Shown: positions 55,512-64,000 of the stretch, in pieces
How the letters are laid out: each line of letters starts with the position of its first letter
Position numbering within the stretch: position 1 is the stretch's first letter
Origin: Mycobacterium attenuatum
GTDB taxonomy: Bacteria > Actinomycetota > Actinomycetes > Mycobacteriales > Mycobacteriaceae
NCBI RefSeq assembly: GCF_900566085.1
Contig: NZ_UPHT01000044.1
Span: 27,263 to 91,262, forward strand
DNA: 64,000 nt
Reading direction: 5' to 3'
The notes under the pieces: model-generated
The model's database searches: none
What the model saw: only the letters and a program-made list of their open reading frames with translations
What the model was told of the DNA's origin: nothing
Made by a program: the position numbers and the translations under genes

Positions 55512-56363
55512 TCAGCAAGAACACATGGGATGCCGGGTCCACTGGCGTGCCACGATGGAGCCGGCGTTGAGGTCGAATTCCAGCGTGGCGTTGAGGGCCG
55601 ACGGCGGATCGTGGTCGGTTTGTTCACCGCGGACAGCGGCCATTACCCGGTTGACCTGGCTGAGGGCCAGCGCGGCTGTCGCCAATAACGTCGCTCGGTC
55701 GGCCATGCCGACGGTGCCACGCAGTTGGGCAGCGATTGCCGGCCATGCGCGGTCCAGGTCGCTGCGGTGCAGGTCCGCGCAGCGCAGGCAGCTGGTGACC
55801 CCCGGGATTACCAGCGGTCCGACCAGGCCGGTGCCGTCACGAACCCGAACGAGGAGGTGCGGAATGCCCTCGTTGTGCATATCGCGCACCAACCGCGGAT
55901 CGGCCACCAGGTAGTCGGATAACACCACCAAGTCCACCATGTCGGCGCTCACCGCAGCATGCGGCTGACTGCTCTGCCCGACCCGCGCCCCGGAGCAGCG
56001 CAAGGCCTGCATCAGCAGGTCTGACAATGGTCCGCAACCGTGGATCCGGATGGACGCGGCGCGGCCTGAGCAACCTCGCTGTCCGCGGGTCGCGACGCCG
56101 GCGTCAACCAATTGCCTGACGAGGCTGGCGACCTCCTCGCCGTCCAGCAATCCCTGGCTGAGGGCTTGACGCTGCAACTCGGTTATCGGCGTCGGTGTGT
56201 GCATGGACCGCAGCAGCGCGGCCGCCGAGGCAGCGGTCAGCCCGCCTGGCGGATGTACCAGCACGGCTCGACGCGGATCCCAGCCCACTTGCACCGCACC
56301 GTCTGGCCGCAGGAGTACCGGCATCGCCGGATCAAGCGAATACAAGGTGGGAGCGGCCGGCAT
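55512..56363 (-). CDS. E1-like/cyclodehydratase-type protein, YcaO-less (Rv3196-like)
   Basis: A 283-residue protein from ATG 56363 (MPAAPTLYSLDPAMPVLLRP). GTG 56381 would add six residues. The C-terminal half has the pattern of an E1/ThiF or TOMM-cyclodehydratase N-domain: a Rossmann-like core (SIRIHGCGPLSDLLMQALRC), LVVLSDYLV, and a zinc-binding set CLRCAD plus HPMCSC at the end. The first half resembles a leader-peptide-binding (winged helix) domain. No YcaO or precursor peptide gene is near. I do not know its substrate. Confidence 0.7.
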   Translation of the reverse strand: MPAAPTLYSLDPAMPVLLRPDGAVQVGWDPRRAVLVHPPGGLTAASAAALLRSMHTPTPITELQRQALSQGLLDGEEVASLVRQLVDAGVATRGQRGCSGRAASIRIHGCGPLSDLLMQALRCSGARVGQSSQPHAAVSADMVDLVVLSDYLVADPRLVRDMHNEGIPHLLVRVRDGTGLVGPLVIPGVTSCLRCADLHRSDLDRAWPAIAAQLRGTVGMADRATLLATAALALSQVNRVMAAVRGEQTDHDPPSALNATLEFDLNAGSIVARQWTRHPMCSC

Positions 56364-56400
56364 GAGCACACACTGTGCCACCCCGGGCGCGGATAGCGGT

Positions 56401-57774
56401 TCAGTTATCCACAGGCCCTTGTCCGGAGCCTTCCGGACCGCCGCTATCGCGGTCGAGTTCGGCGATCGCCTCGTCGATACCGCTGGTGTCACCTCCGATG
56501 ACCTGGTCGATGAAAGCGGCCGGGTCGTCCAGATCATCGGCGGCGGGCAACAGGTCAGGGTGTTGCCACACCGCGTCCCGGGCGTCCACACCGGCGGCCT
56601 GGGTCAGACGCTCCCACAGCGCGCCGGCCTCCCGCAGTTTGCGCGGTCGCAGTTCCAACCCGACGAGGGTCGCGAAGGTCTGCTCGGCGGGACCGCCGCT
56701 GGCCCGGCGGCGACGCAGCGTCTCACTGAGGGCGGCGGTACCCGGAATGCGCTCGCCGAGGGCGTCGGTCACCACCGTCTGGACCCAGCCCTCGATCAAG
56801 GCGAGCAGCGTCTCGAGGCGCTCGAGTGCTTGGAGCTGGGTCGGGGTCGCCTTGGGCTCGAATACTCCCTCGCTGAGCAACTGTTCCATGGCTGCGGGAT
56901 CGGTCAGCGATGCCGGATTGAAGTCGCGGGCCAGCTCTTCGATGCCGGTCATGTCGATCTTCATGCCCTTGGCGTAGGCCTCGACAGCGCCCAGCAGCTG
57001 GCCTGCCAGCCAGGGAACGTGACCGAACAGGCGATGATGGGCGGCTTCACGGGCAGCCAGGAAGGTCAGAATCGCGCTGCGCGGCTGCTCGAGGCCGGAC
57101 GAAAAGTCCTCGACGGCAGCGGGCAGGATGGCGGCCACACCCTGAGGCCCCAGGGGCAACCCGATGTCGGTCGACGTCAGCACTTCCTGCGACAACCGGC
57201 CGAGTGCTTGGCCCAGCTGCGAACCGAACGCGATGCCGCCCATCTGCGACATCACCGTGAGCAGCGGGCCGGCCATGCTCTTGGCCTCCTCCGGCAGCGA
57301 CGACGCCCACACCGTCGAGATTTGCTCCGCCATCGGGTCGCACAGCCGCTTCCAGACGTCGAGGGTGTTGTCGACCCAGTCGGTGGGACTCCAGCCGACC
57401 GCCCTGGTAGTGCCCGCGGGCAGGGAGGTGGCCCCGTCGAGCCACGTCTCCGCAAGGTGCACCGCGTCGGCGATGGCGGAGTTGGTGGCCTCGGGGATGG
57501 GCGCCGTGAAACCGACCGAGCTGGCGGCCACTTGGCGGGCCAAGGCGTAATTGACCGGCCCGGCGCTCTGGCCCGCGGTCATCGCGCTGCCGACACCGCC
57601 GAACATCTCCCCCAAGCGGGTGAAGATCTGACCCAGGTCGGCCATGGCGAAATCCCCGCTGATGCCGAAGGGGCCCAGCGGATTCGGACCCGAGCCGGGA
57701 TCGGGATCGTTCTTCGCGCGCTTGTCGCGATCGGGGTCGTCTCCAGAGGAGAAGCCGAAAGGCAGGTCAGCCAT
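56401..57774 (-). CDS. Zincin-like DUF2342 protein (Rv3195-like)
   Basis: A 457-residue protein, near the 472 of Rv3195. A Gly/Pro/Asp-rich N-terminus (about 1-45) is followed by a helical domain of the type annotated 'putative hydrolase, coenzyme F420 biosynthesis associated'. HHRLFGHVPWLAGQLLGAVE occupies the place of the zinc helix, but the HExxH motif is not intact (no Glu after the first His), so metalloprotease activity is doubtful. It precedes the E1-like gene by about 37 bp and diverges from the Lon/PDZ gene. Confidence 0.85.
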   Translation of the reverse strand: MADLPFGFSSGDDPDRDKRAKNDPDPGSGPNPLGPFGISGDFAMADLGQIFTRLGEMFGGVGSAMTAGQSAGPVNYALARQVAASSVGFTAPIPEATNSAIADAVHLAETWLDGATSLPAGTTRAVGWSPTDWVDNTLDVWKRLCDPMAEQISTVWASSLPEEAKSMAGPLLTVMSQMGGIAFGSQLGQALGRLSQEVLTSTDIGLPLGPQGVAAILPAAVEDFSSGLEQPRSAILTFLAAREAAHHRLFGHVPWLAGQLLGAVEAYAKGMKIDMTGIEELARDFNPASLTDPAAMEQLLSEGVFEPKATPTQLQALERLETLLALIEGWVQTVVTDALGERIPGTAALSETLRRRRASGGPAEQTFATLVGLELRPRKLREAGALWERLTQAAGVDARDAVWQHPDLLPAADDLDDPAAFIDQVIGGDTSGIDEAIAELDRDSGGPEGSGQGPVDN

Positions 57775-57856
57775 ACGTCAACGGTACCCATCGGGGACGC
57801 AGAAAGCGTCATCCGCCGTCACGCTCGCAGCTGAACCGGTCTCGTCAGGGTCGGTC

Positions 57857-57862
57857 TAGTCT
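57857..57862 (+). promoter_or_regulatory. -10 element for a leaderless transcript
   Basis: TAGTCT ends seven bases before GTG 57870, fitting a leaderless start for the PDZ/Lon-type protease gene. Confidence 0.6.
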
Positions 57863-57869
57863 ATGCGGC

Positions 57870-58892
57870 GTGAACAGGCGGATTTTGACGTTGATGGTCG
57901 CGCTGGTGCCGATCGTGTTGTTCGGTGTGTTGCTCGCGGTCGTGACGGTGCCGTTCGTGTCGCTGGGGCCCGGCCCCACGTTCGACACCCTCGGTGAAGT
58001 CGACGGCAAGCAGGTGGTCGACATCGAAGGCACTCAGACGCACCCCACGTCAGGCCATCTCAACATGACGACCGTGTCCCAGCGTGACGGTCTGAGTCTG
58101 GGCGAAGCCATCACACTGTGGCTCTCGGGGCAAGAACAGCTGGTACCCAGGGATCTTGTTTACCCGCCGGGCAAGTCGCGCGAGGAGGTCGACAAGGCCA
58201 ACAACGCCGATTTCAAGAACTCCGAAGACAGCGCCGAGTACGCGGCCCTGGGCTATCTGAAGTATCCGGAGGCGGTAACTGTCGCGTCGGTCAACGATCC
58301 TGGCCCGTCGGCGGGCAAGCTGAAAGCCGGTGATGCGATCGACGCGGTCAACGGCACGCCCGTGGCCAATGTCGAGCAGTTCACCGGATTGCTGAAAAAC
58401 ACCAAGCCGGGACAATCGGTGACCATCGACTTCCGTCGCAAGAATGAGCCGGTCGGTGTTGCGCAGATCACGCTCGGCACCAACAAAGACCGCGACTACG
58501 GCTTCATGGGGGTGGCGGTGCTGGATGCGCCGTGGGCGCCGTTCGTAGTGGATTTCAACCTCGCCAACGTGGGCGGGCCCTCGGCCGGATTGATGTTCAG
58601 CCTTGCCGTGGTCGACAAGCTCACCACGGGTGATCTGGTCGGGTCGACCTTCGTCGCGGGCACCGGCACCATCTCTATTGACGGCAAGGTTGGCGCTATC
58701 GGGGGCATCACGCACAAGATGGCCGCCGCCCGCGCCGCGGGCGCCACGGTGTTTTTGGTGCCGGCGAAAAACTGCTACGAGGCGGCCTCCGACACCCCGC
58801 GCGGCCTGCGGCTGGTCAAGGTCGAGACACTCGGCCAGGCGGTGGACGCCTTGCATGCCATGACCTCCGGGGCGCCGACGCCAAGTTGCTAA
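57870..58892 (+). CDS. Membrane-anchored PDZ/Lon-type (S16) protease (Rv3194c-like)
   Basis: A 340-residue protein, the length of Rv3194c. One N-terminal transmembrane helix (about 5-30) is followed by a PDZ domain (about 125-200, VNDPGPSAGKLKAGDAIDAV) and a Lon-type protease domain. The catalytic Ser is in GGPSAGLMFSLAV and the Lys in GGITHKMAAARAAG, a Ser-Lys dyad. It should process membrane or extracytoplasmic proteins; substrates are unknown. It is followed in the same direction by the UPF0182 gene. Confidence 0.92.
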   Translation: MNRRILTLMVALVPIVLFGVLLAVVTVPFVSLGPGPTFDTLGEVDGKQVVDIEGTQTHPTSGHLNMTTVSQRDGLSLGEAITLWLSGQEQLVPRDLVYPPGKSREEVDKANNADFKNSEDSAEYAALGYLKYPEAVTVASVNDPGPSAGKLKAGDAIDAVNGTPVANVEQFTGLLKNTKPGQSVTIDFRRKNEPVGVAQITLGTNKDRDYGFMGVAVLDAPWAPFVVDFNLANVGGPSAGLMFSLAVVDKLTTGDLVGSTFVAGTGTISIDGKVGAIGGITHKMAAARAAGATVFLVPAKNCYEAASDTPRGLRLVKVETLGQAVDALHAMTSGAPTPSC

Positions 58893-58969
58893 CGCTCCGG
58901 GATGCGTACAGTTGTGACCGACTAGACAATTCTCTAGCAGCAGCCAAAACCGAGCAGGGAGCGTAGCTA

Positions 58970-61954
58970 GTGGGGATGCGGCCCACCGCACGGATGCCGA
59001 AGCTGACCCGGCGTAGCCGGATTCTGATCTTGATCGCGCTGGGTGTCATCGCGGTGCTGCTTGCCGGACCGCGCCTGATCGACGCGTACGTCGATTGGCT
59101 GTGGTTCGGCGAGCTGGGCTACCGCTCGGTGTTCACCACGGTGCTGGTCACCCGGATCGTGGTGTTCCTGGTGGGGGGACTGCTGGTCGGCGGCATCGTC
59201 TTTGCCGGGCTGGCGTTGGCCTATCGCACCCGGCCGGTCTTTGTGCCGAACAACGACAACGACCCGGTGGCGCGTTATCGCGCCGTCGTGCTGACCCGGC
59301 TACGGCTGGTGGGCATCGGTGTGCCGGCGGCCATCGGACTGCTGGCCGGCATCGTGGCGCAGGGATACTGGGTTCGGATCCAGCTGTTCTTGCACGGCGG
59401 CGACTTCGGAGTCAGGGACCCGCAATTCGGTAAGGACCTCGGCTTCTACGCCTTCGAGTTGCCGTTCTACCGGCTGATGCTCAGCTATCTGTTCGTAGCC
59501 GTGTTCCTGGCGTTCGTGGCAAACCTGGTGGCGCACTATATCTTTGGCGGCATCCGGCTTTCGGGTCGCACGGGCGCGCTGAGCCGCTCGGCGCGTGTGC
59601 AATTGGTCAGCCTGGTCGGGATGCTGGTGCTGCTCAAAGCCGTCGCCTACTGGTTCGACCGCTATGAGCTGCTGTCGCACAGCCGTGGCGGTAAGCCGTT
59701 CACCGGCGCCGGGTACACCGATATCAACGCGGTCCTGCCGGCCAAGCTGATCCTGATGGCGATCGCATTGATCTGTGCGGCCGCAGTGTTCTCCGCAATC
59801 ACCCTGCGGGACTTGCGGATTCCGGCTATCGGTCTGGCCCTGCTGCTGCTGTCGTCAGTGATCGTAGGTGCCGCCTGGCCGATGATCGTCGAGCAGATCA
59901 GCGTCAAACCCAATGCCGCGCAGAAGGAAAGCGAATACATCAGCCGCAGTATCACCGCGACTCGGCAAGCCTACGGCCTGACGTCGGACGTGGTGACGTA
60001 TCGCAACTACACCGGCGAGGGGCAGGCGACCGCGCAGCAGGTCGCCGCCGACCGCGCCACGACCTCCAACATCAGGTTGCTCGACCCCACGATCGTCAGC
60101 CCGGCGTTCACCCAGTTCCAGCAGGGTAAGAACTTCTACTACTTCCCCGACCAGTTATCGATCGACCGCTACGTCGACCGTAACGGCAATCTGCGTGACT
60201 ACGTCGTCGCGGCGCGTGAACTCAACCCCGACCGGCTGATCGACAACCAGCGCGACTGGATCAACCGGCACACCGTGTACACCCACGGCAACGGATTCAT
60301 CGCCTCGCCAGCCAACACCGTGCGCGGGATCGCCAACGATCCGAACCAGAACGGCGGTTACCCCGAATTCCTGGTCAACGTCGTCGGCGCCAACGGCACC
60401 GTGGTGTCCGACGGGCCGGCGCAGCTGGACCAGCCGCGGGTCTACTTCGGACCGGTCATCGCCAACGCGTCCGCGGACTACGCGATTGTCGGAAAGACCG
60501 GCGCAGACCGGGAATACGACTACGAAACCAGCACGGAGACCAAGAACTACACCTACACCGGCAGCGGCGGTGTCCCGATCGGCGGCTGGATTTCCCGCAC
60601 CGTGTTCGCCGCGAAGTTCGCCGAGCGAAACTTCTTGTTCTCCAACGTGATTGGCTCCAACAGCAAAATCTTGTTCAACCGGGATCCGGCGCAGCGGGTG
60701 GAGGCGGTGGCGCCGTGGCTGACCACGGACAGCGCGGTGTACCCGGCGATAGTCAACAAGCGACTGGTGTGGATCATCGACGGCTACACGACCTTGGACA
60801 ACTACCCGTACTCCGAGCTCACCTCGCTGTCGTCGGCGACGGCCGATTCCACCGAGGTGGCCTTCAACCGGTTGGCGCCCGACAAGAAGGTCTCCTACAT
60901 CCGCAATTCGGTGAAGGCTACCGTCGACGCCTACGACGGCACGGTCACGCTGTACCAGCAGGACGAACAGGACCCGGTGTTGCGGGCCTGGATGCAGGTG
61001 TTCCCAGGGACCGTCAAGCCCAAGAGCGACATCACTCCCGAGCTTGCCGAGCATCTGCGCTATCCCGAAGACCTGTTCAAGGTGCAGCGGATGCTACTGG
61101 CCAAGTACCACGTCAACGACCCGGTGACATTCTTTTCCACCTCCGACTTCTGGGACGTGCCGCTGGACCCGAACCCGACCGCCAGCAGCTACCAGCCGCC
61201 GTATTACATCGTCGCGAAAAACATTGCCAAAGACGACAATTCGGCTGCCTACCAGCTGATCAGCGCGATGAACCGGTTCAAACGCGACTATCTGGCCGCG
61301 TACATCAGCGCCAGCTCAGATCCCGCGACGTACGGCAAGATCACGGTGCTGACCATCCCCGGACAGGTCAACGGTCCCAAGCTGGCCAACAACGCGATCA
61401 CCACCGACCCCGCGGTGTCGCAGGATCTCGGCGTGATCGGACGCGACAACCAGAACCGGATCCGGTGGGGCAACCTGCTCACCTTGCCGGTGGCCCAGGG
61501 TGGGCTGCTGTACGTCGAACCCGTCTATGCCTCGCCCGGTGCCAGCGACGCCGCCTCGTCGTACCCGCGGCTGATCCGGGTGGCGATGATGTACAACGAC
61601 AAGGTCGGATACGGCCCCACCGTGCGTGATGCGCTCAACGGGCTGTTCGGGCCCGGTGCCGGTGATGCCGCCACCGGAATACAGCCGACCGAGGCCGGTG
61701 TGCCGGCGAATTCGCCCGCCAATCCGCCACCGCCGGCCACTGGTCCGGGTGGAACCCCGCCGCCGACCGCGGTGGTACCGGCGCCCCCGGATGGAGCTGC
61801 GACCTTGTCGCCGGCCAAAGCCGCTGCGCTGCAGGAGATTCAGGCCGCGATCGGTGCCGCCCGGGACGCGCAGAAGAAAGGCGATTTCGCCGCCTACGGG
61901 TCAGCGCTGCAGCGGCTGGACGAGGCCATCACCAAGTTCAACAACGCCAAGTAG
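58970..61954 (+). CDS. UPF0182 large integral membrane protein (Rv3193c-like)
   Basis: A 994-residue membrane protein closely resembling Rv3193c (about 992). The first roughly 300 residues carry about seven hydrophobic segments (for example [16 protein letters not shown] and [20 protein letters not shown]). The rest is a large soluble domain, with a Pro-rich stretch near 905-945 before a final helical tail. No catalytic motif is visible and the function is unknown. The start is GTG 58970. It is downstream of the Lon/PDZ gene with a 77-bp gap. Confidence 0.93.
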   Translation: MGMRPTARMPKLTRRSRILILIALGVIAVLLAGPRLIDAYVDWLWFGELGYRSVFTTVLVTRIVVFLVGGLLVGGIVFAGLALAYRTRPVFVPNNDNDPVARYRAVVLTRLRLVGIGVPAAIGLLAGIVAQGYWVRIQLFLHGGDFGVRDPQFGKDLGFYAFELPFYRLMLSYLFVAVFLAFVANLVAHYIFGGIRLSGRTGALSRSARVQLVSLVGMLVLLKAVAYWFDRYELLSHSRGGKPFTGAGYTDINAVLPAKLILMAIALICAAAVFSAITLRDLRIPAIGLALLLLSSVIVGAAWPMIVEQISVKPNAAQKESEYISRSITATRQAYGLTSDVVTYRNYTGEGQATAQQVAADRATTSNIRLLDPTIVSPAFTQFQQGKNFYYFPDQLSIDRYVDRNGNLRDYVVAARELNPDRLIDNQRDWINRHTVYTHGNGFIASPANTVRGIANDPNQNGGYPEFLVNVVGANGTVVSDGPAQLDQPRVYFGPVIANASADYAIVGKTGADREYDYETSTETKNYTYTGSGGVPIGGWISRTVFAAKFAERNFLFSNVIGSNSKILFNRDPAQRVEAVAPWLTTDSAVYPAIVNKRLVWIIDGYTTLDNYPYSELTSLSSATADSTEVAFNRLAPDKKVSYIRNSVKATVDAYDGTVTLYQQDEQDPVLRAWMQVFPGTVKPKSDITPELAEHLRYPEDLFKVQRMLLAKYHVNDPVTFFSTSDFWDVPLDPNPTASSYQPPYYIVAKNIAKDDNSAAYQLISAMNRFKRDYLAAYISASSDPATYGKITVLTIPGQVNGPKLANNAITTDPAVSQDLGVIGRDNQNRIRWGNLLTLPVAQGGLLYVEPVYASPGASDAASSYPRLIRVAMMYNDKVGYGPTVRDALNGLFGPGAGDAATGIQPTEAGVPANSPANPPPPATGPGGTPPPTAVVPAPPDGAATLSPAKAAALQEIQAAIGAARDAQKKGDFAAYGSALQRLDEAITKFNNAK

Positions 61955-61974
61955 GGCTCCAGCGATCCCAGTGA

Positions 61975-63180
61975 TCACTGCCCCTTGACGTTCATGATCT
62001 GCCGCAGCGAGGTCACGACGTCGACGAGCGGTTCGGCATCGGCCATGACGCGGTCGATGTCCTTGTAGGCCTGTGGGATCTCGTCGATCCACTCTTTGCC
62101 ATGGCGGTATTCGATGCCCACCATCGCCGCCGCCAGATCCTGCTCGGTGAACAGTTGCTTCGCCTTGGTCCTGCTGAACCGGCGACCGGCCCCGTGCGGG
62201 GCCGACCATAGGCCGTCGTGGTTTCCCTTGCCGCGCATGACATACGAGCGGCTACCCATGGATCCCGGGATGACTCCCAGCTTGCCCTCGGTGGCGTCGA
62301 TCGCACCCTTGCGAGTCAGCCACACGGTTTCTCCATCGATCCGAGTGGGGGCCGTGTAGTTGTGGTGACAGTTGATGCGTTCGGTCTCCACGTGTTGCGG
62401 TTGCACACCCAGCCACGACGCGAAGACGTGGATGAAGCGATCCATCATCTCCGCGCGGTTGAGGTAGGCAAAGTGCTGCGCCCACTTCAAATCCCTGATG
62501 TAGCAGTCGAACTCGGGTGTGCACTCGTTGAGGAACGCCAGGTCGCGGTTTGGCAGCTTGGTCAACGGATCGCCCGAGCACTGCTGCAGGGCGATGTTGA
62601 TGTGCCGCTGGGCGATCTTGTTGCCCACGCCGCGGGAGCCGCTGTGCAGGAACAGCCAGACGGTGTTCGCGAGGTCGACGCAGAGTTCGATGAAATGGTT
62701 TCCGCCGCCGAGAGATCCCAACTGCTGCATCCATTTCGGGCTGCGGGAGAGGTCCACATCGAGTTCTGCCTGCAGTTCGAGGAGCTCGTTGTGCTTCTTG
62801 GCGGTGAACGGGAACCGTTGCAAGCTCTTGTTGTAGTTCCCCGGCGACAGCGGTATCGCGTCCTCGACCAGGCGCCGCAGCGTGGGCAACTCTTGGGCGT
62901 ACTCGCCGTCGAATCGGGCTGCCAGGTCGGCCTCGGTGAACCGCGTCTTGGCCGCGACCATGCCGCAGCCGATGTCCACTCCGACGGCCGCGGGGATCAC
63001 GGCGCCCTTGGTGGGTATGACGGTGCCGACGGCCGAGCCCTTACCAAGGTGCGCGTCGGGCATGAGCGCGACGTGCGGATGGACGAAGGGCATGGATGCG
63101 GTGAGTTTTGCCTGCTCGACGGTGTTGCCGTCGATTTCGCTAGCAAAGTTGAGTAGCTTCGGCCCGAGGCGTTGGGGCAT
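61975..63180 (-). CDS. rtcB: RtcB-family RNA ligase
   Basis: A 401-residue RtcB. DIGCGMVAAK (metal Asp/Cys), GSLGGGNHFIELC, NCHHNYTA and SAPHGAGRRFSR (the His that becomes guanylylated) are all present, as is HPHVALMPDAHLGKGSAVG. RtcB joins 2',3'-cyclic phosphate or 3'-phosphate to 5'-OH RNA ends using GTP and Mn2+. AAGGAG lies before ATG 63180. No archease gene is adjacent. In M. tuberculosis the rtcB-like gene (Rv2631) is elsewhere, so this is a different location. It converges on the UPF0182 gene with 20 bp between stops. Confidence 0.93.
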   Translation of the reverse strand: MPQRLGPKLLNFASEIDGNTVEQAKLTASMPFVHPHVALMPDAHLGKGSAVGTVIPTKGAVIPAAVGVDIGCGMVAAKTRFTEADLAARFDGEYAQELPTLRRLVEDAIPLSPGNYNKSLQRFPFTAKKHNELLELQAELDVDLSRSPKWMQQLGSLGGGNHFIELCVDLANTVWLFLHSGSRGVGNKIAQRHINIALQQCSGDPLTKLPNRDLAFLNECTPEFDCYIRDLKWAQHFAYLNRAEMMDRFIHVFASWLGVQPQHVETERINCHHNYTAPTRIDGETVWLTRKGAIDATEGKLGVIPGSMGSRSYVMRGKGNHDGLWSAPHGAGRRFSRTKAKQLFTEQDLAAAMVGIEYRHGKEWIDEIPQAYKDIDRVMADAEPLVDVVTSLRQIMNVKGQ

Positions 63181-63702
63181 GGTAACTCCTTCGGACGCGA
63201 TTATAGTCGGCGGGCTTGAGTGCGGGTGCGGTAGCGAGCGTGGATCATGTTGCAGCTGTGGGGTGTTCGCCGCAAGGGCGTTGAGTTGCAGTGCGGTCGC
63301 CGACCGTGGTGACTTAGCTTGCACCAGCCACGGCCTGGGATGCTATCTGCCCGAAATGGCCGGGCGCAAAGTATTTTCGGGTGGCTGGTTGGAGACCGGT
63401 ATGGGTGGCCACGGCTTGGTGGAGGCGCGTTAGGCGCAGCTGGACGTCGTCGTGGGGCGGCTCTCCGACGGCGCGGTGAATGTGACTGGTCGGTTCCTCC
63501 GACTAGGGGAGTGGGGCGACGTGCTGGGACGGTGTCATGGCTACGGAGGGGAATTCTGAGTTGCTGCAAGAGCAGCGTCGAGTTGAAGCGGCCTGCGCCG
63601 CCCAGGGCCACATGCACGGGCTCGCCTGTTTCGGCTACGCCGGGTCTGCTGGCCTGCGATTTGGTCCAGGGTCGTAATGTTCGGTAACCTGGCATTCACC
63701 AA
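63181..63702. other. Gene-poor region between rtcB and initiator tRNA
   Basis: No convincing protein gene is visible in this 522-bp stretch. Short open frames exist on both strands, such as one from ATG 63537, but none has recognisable homology or a clear ribosome site. In the frame open from 63319 to 63687 the composition does not look coding. It may be decayed accessory DNA; the rtcB ribosome site is at its left edge. Confidence 0.4.
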
Positions 63703-63779
63703 CGCGGGGTGGAGCAGCTCGGTAGCTCGCTGGGCTCATAACCCAGAGGTCGCAGGTTCGAATCCTGTCCCCGCTACCA
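63703..63779 (+). tRNA. Initiator tRNA-fMet (CAU)
   Basis: A 77-base tRNA with encoded CCA. The acceptor stem starts CGCGGGG and ends CCCCGCU-A-CCA, leaving a C1-U72 mismatch. The anticodon stem has three G-C pairs (GGG/CCC) around loop CTCATAA. The 1-72 mismatch and the GGG/CCC stem are initiator hallmarks. The T arm is GCAGGTTCGAATCCTGT. A strong hairpin follows at once. Confidence 0.97.
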
Positions 63780-63784
63780 GCGGA

Positions 63785-63820
63785 AATGGCCCCCAGGCGC
63801 AAGCCTGGGGGCCATTTTCA
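63785..63820 (+). terminator. Rho-independent terminator after tRNA-fMet
   Basis: A 14-bp stem, AATGGCCCCCAGGC paired with GCCTGGGGGCCATT, with a GCAA tetraloop and followed by TTC. It sits six bases after the tRNA CCA and ends the tRNA transcript. Confidence 0.9.
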
Positions 63821-63879
63821 TGCCATTTGGACACGCGCTTGGACACATTAGGCATGCTAAGCATCAACGATTGTGTCGC

Positions 63880-63926
63880 TTGCCAGGGTGATGGGACCAC
63901 CTGATTGCCAGGGGGATGGGACCACC
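63880..63926 (+). repeat. Two direct copies of a 22-mer near the right edge
   Basis: TTGCCAGGGTGATGGGACCA (with CC) at 63880-63901 and the same with one change (GGTG to GGGG) at 63905-63926, a 25-bp period. Tandem short repeats of this kind are found at the ends of some insertion sequences. The window ends 74 bases later, so the source cannot be confirmed. Confidence 0.6.
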
Positions 63927-64000
63927 GTGGCGCGTTATTGAGGATGGTCGTTGGGATGGTCGGGGTCAAGTTGGCCGGGTCGGGTGCGTTGGCGGTAGGA

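Noticed and set aside
56197..57834. 545-codon plus-strand open frame
   Set aside because: It is antisense to the DUF2342 and E1-like genes, with no conserved motif.
63319..63687. 122-codon plus-strand frame before tRNA-fMet
   Set aside because: It has no clear ribosome site or recognisable domain, and its composition looks non-coding.
63736..63969. Minus-strand open frame ending in AGTGFEPATSGL
   Set aside because: It is the well-known artefact of translating the T arm of a tRNA; the frame covers the initiator tRNA and its terminator.

Overview
The window is high-GC actinobacterial DNA from a Mycobacterium, most likely a slow-growing non-tuberculous species (inferred from remembered gene content, not a search). 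The marks are a PE/PE-PPE gene, whiB1 and whiB7, sigH-rshA, adnAB, mycoredoxin, desA3 with its reductase, the 24-residue ribosomal protein bL37 and leaderless GTG/ATG starts. Gene order follows, from memory, the M. tuberculosis block from ppk2 (Rv3232c) to Rv3193c, broken by several insertions. Rv numbers below are remembered resemblances.

Layout: 1-2630 holds the ppk2 end, a DUF6912-like gene and an inserted three-gene nitrile hydratase/thiocyanate hydrolase-type operon. 2730-6724 is the acyl-CoA desaturase system: reductase, desA3 and a tandem desA3 paralogue, with five TACG-N4-CGTA operator-like sites. 6933-9416 is decayed accessory DNA (broken PE-PPE gene, thiolase remnant), followed by a HxlR regulator. 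9989-13104 holds rsgA, aroA and a SRAP protein. 13336-18737 is an inserted polyhydroxyalkanoate module: PucR-type regulator, fadD, phaC, phaZ. 18797-23323 holds a SDR, sigH-rshA, bL37, a biotinyl-like protein, pdtaS and whiB1. 23601-38877 is a run of core genes: lipid kinase, entC, gpm2, a ParA-like ATPase, rhlE, TB9.4, TetR, moeB1, an alkyltransferase-like protein and lipV. 39577-40578 is a small heat-shock island (hsp18 and a J-domain gene). 40768-63180 holds adnAB, a K+ channel, nudC, a lipoprotein, mrx1, uvrD2, whiB7 with its attenuator leader, an ABC1 kinase, an E1-like protein, a zincin-like protein, a PDZ/Lon-type protease, a UPF0182 membrane protein and rtcB. The right edge has initiator tRNA-Met, a strong terminator and a short repeat that may mark the edge of a mobile element.

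Themes: thiol/oxidative stress control (sigH, rshA, mrx1, whiB1, whiB7, moeB1), DNA repair (adnAB, uvrD2, SRAP, alkyltransferase-like), and lipid or storage-carbon metabolism (desA3 system, PHA module). The most distinctive items are the nitrile hydratase-like trio with an unusual metal motif, the operator array shared by the desaturase and its reductase, a 13-bp duplication that displaces the reductase start, and the PHA synthesis/degradation insertion.
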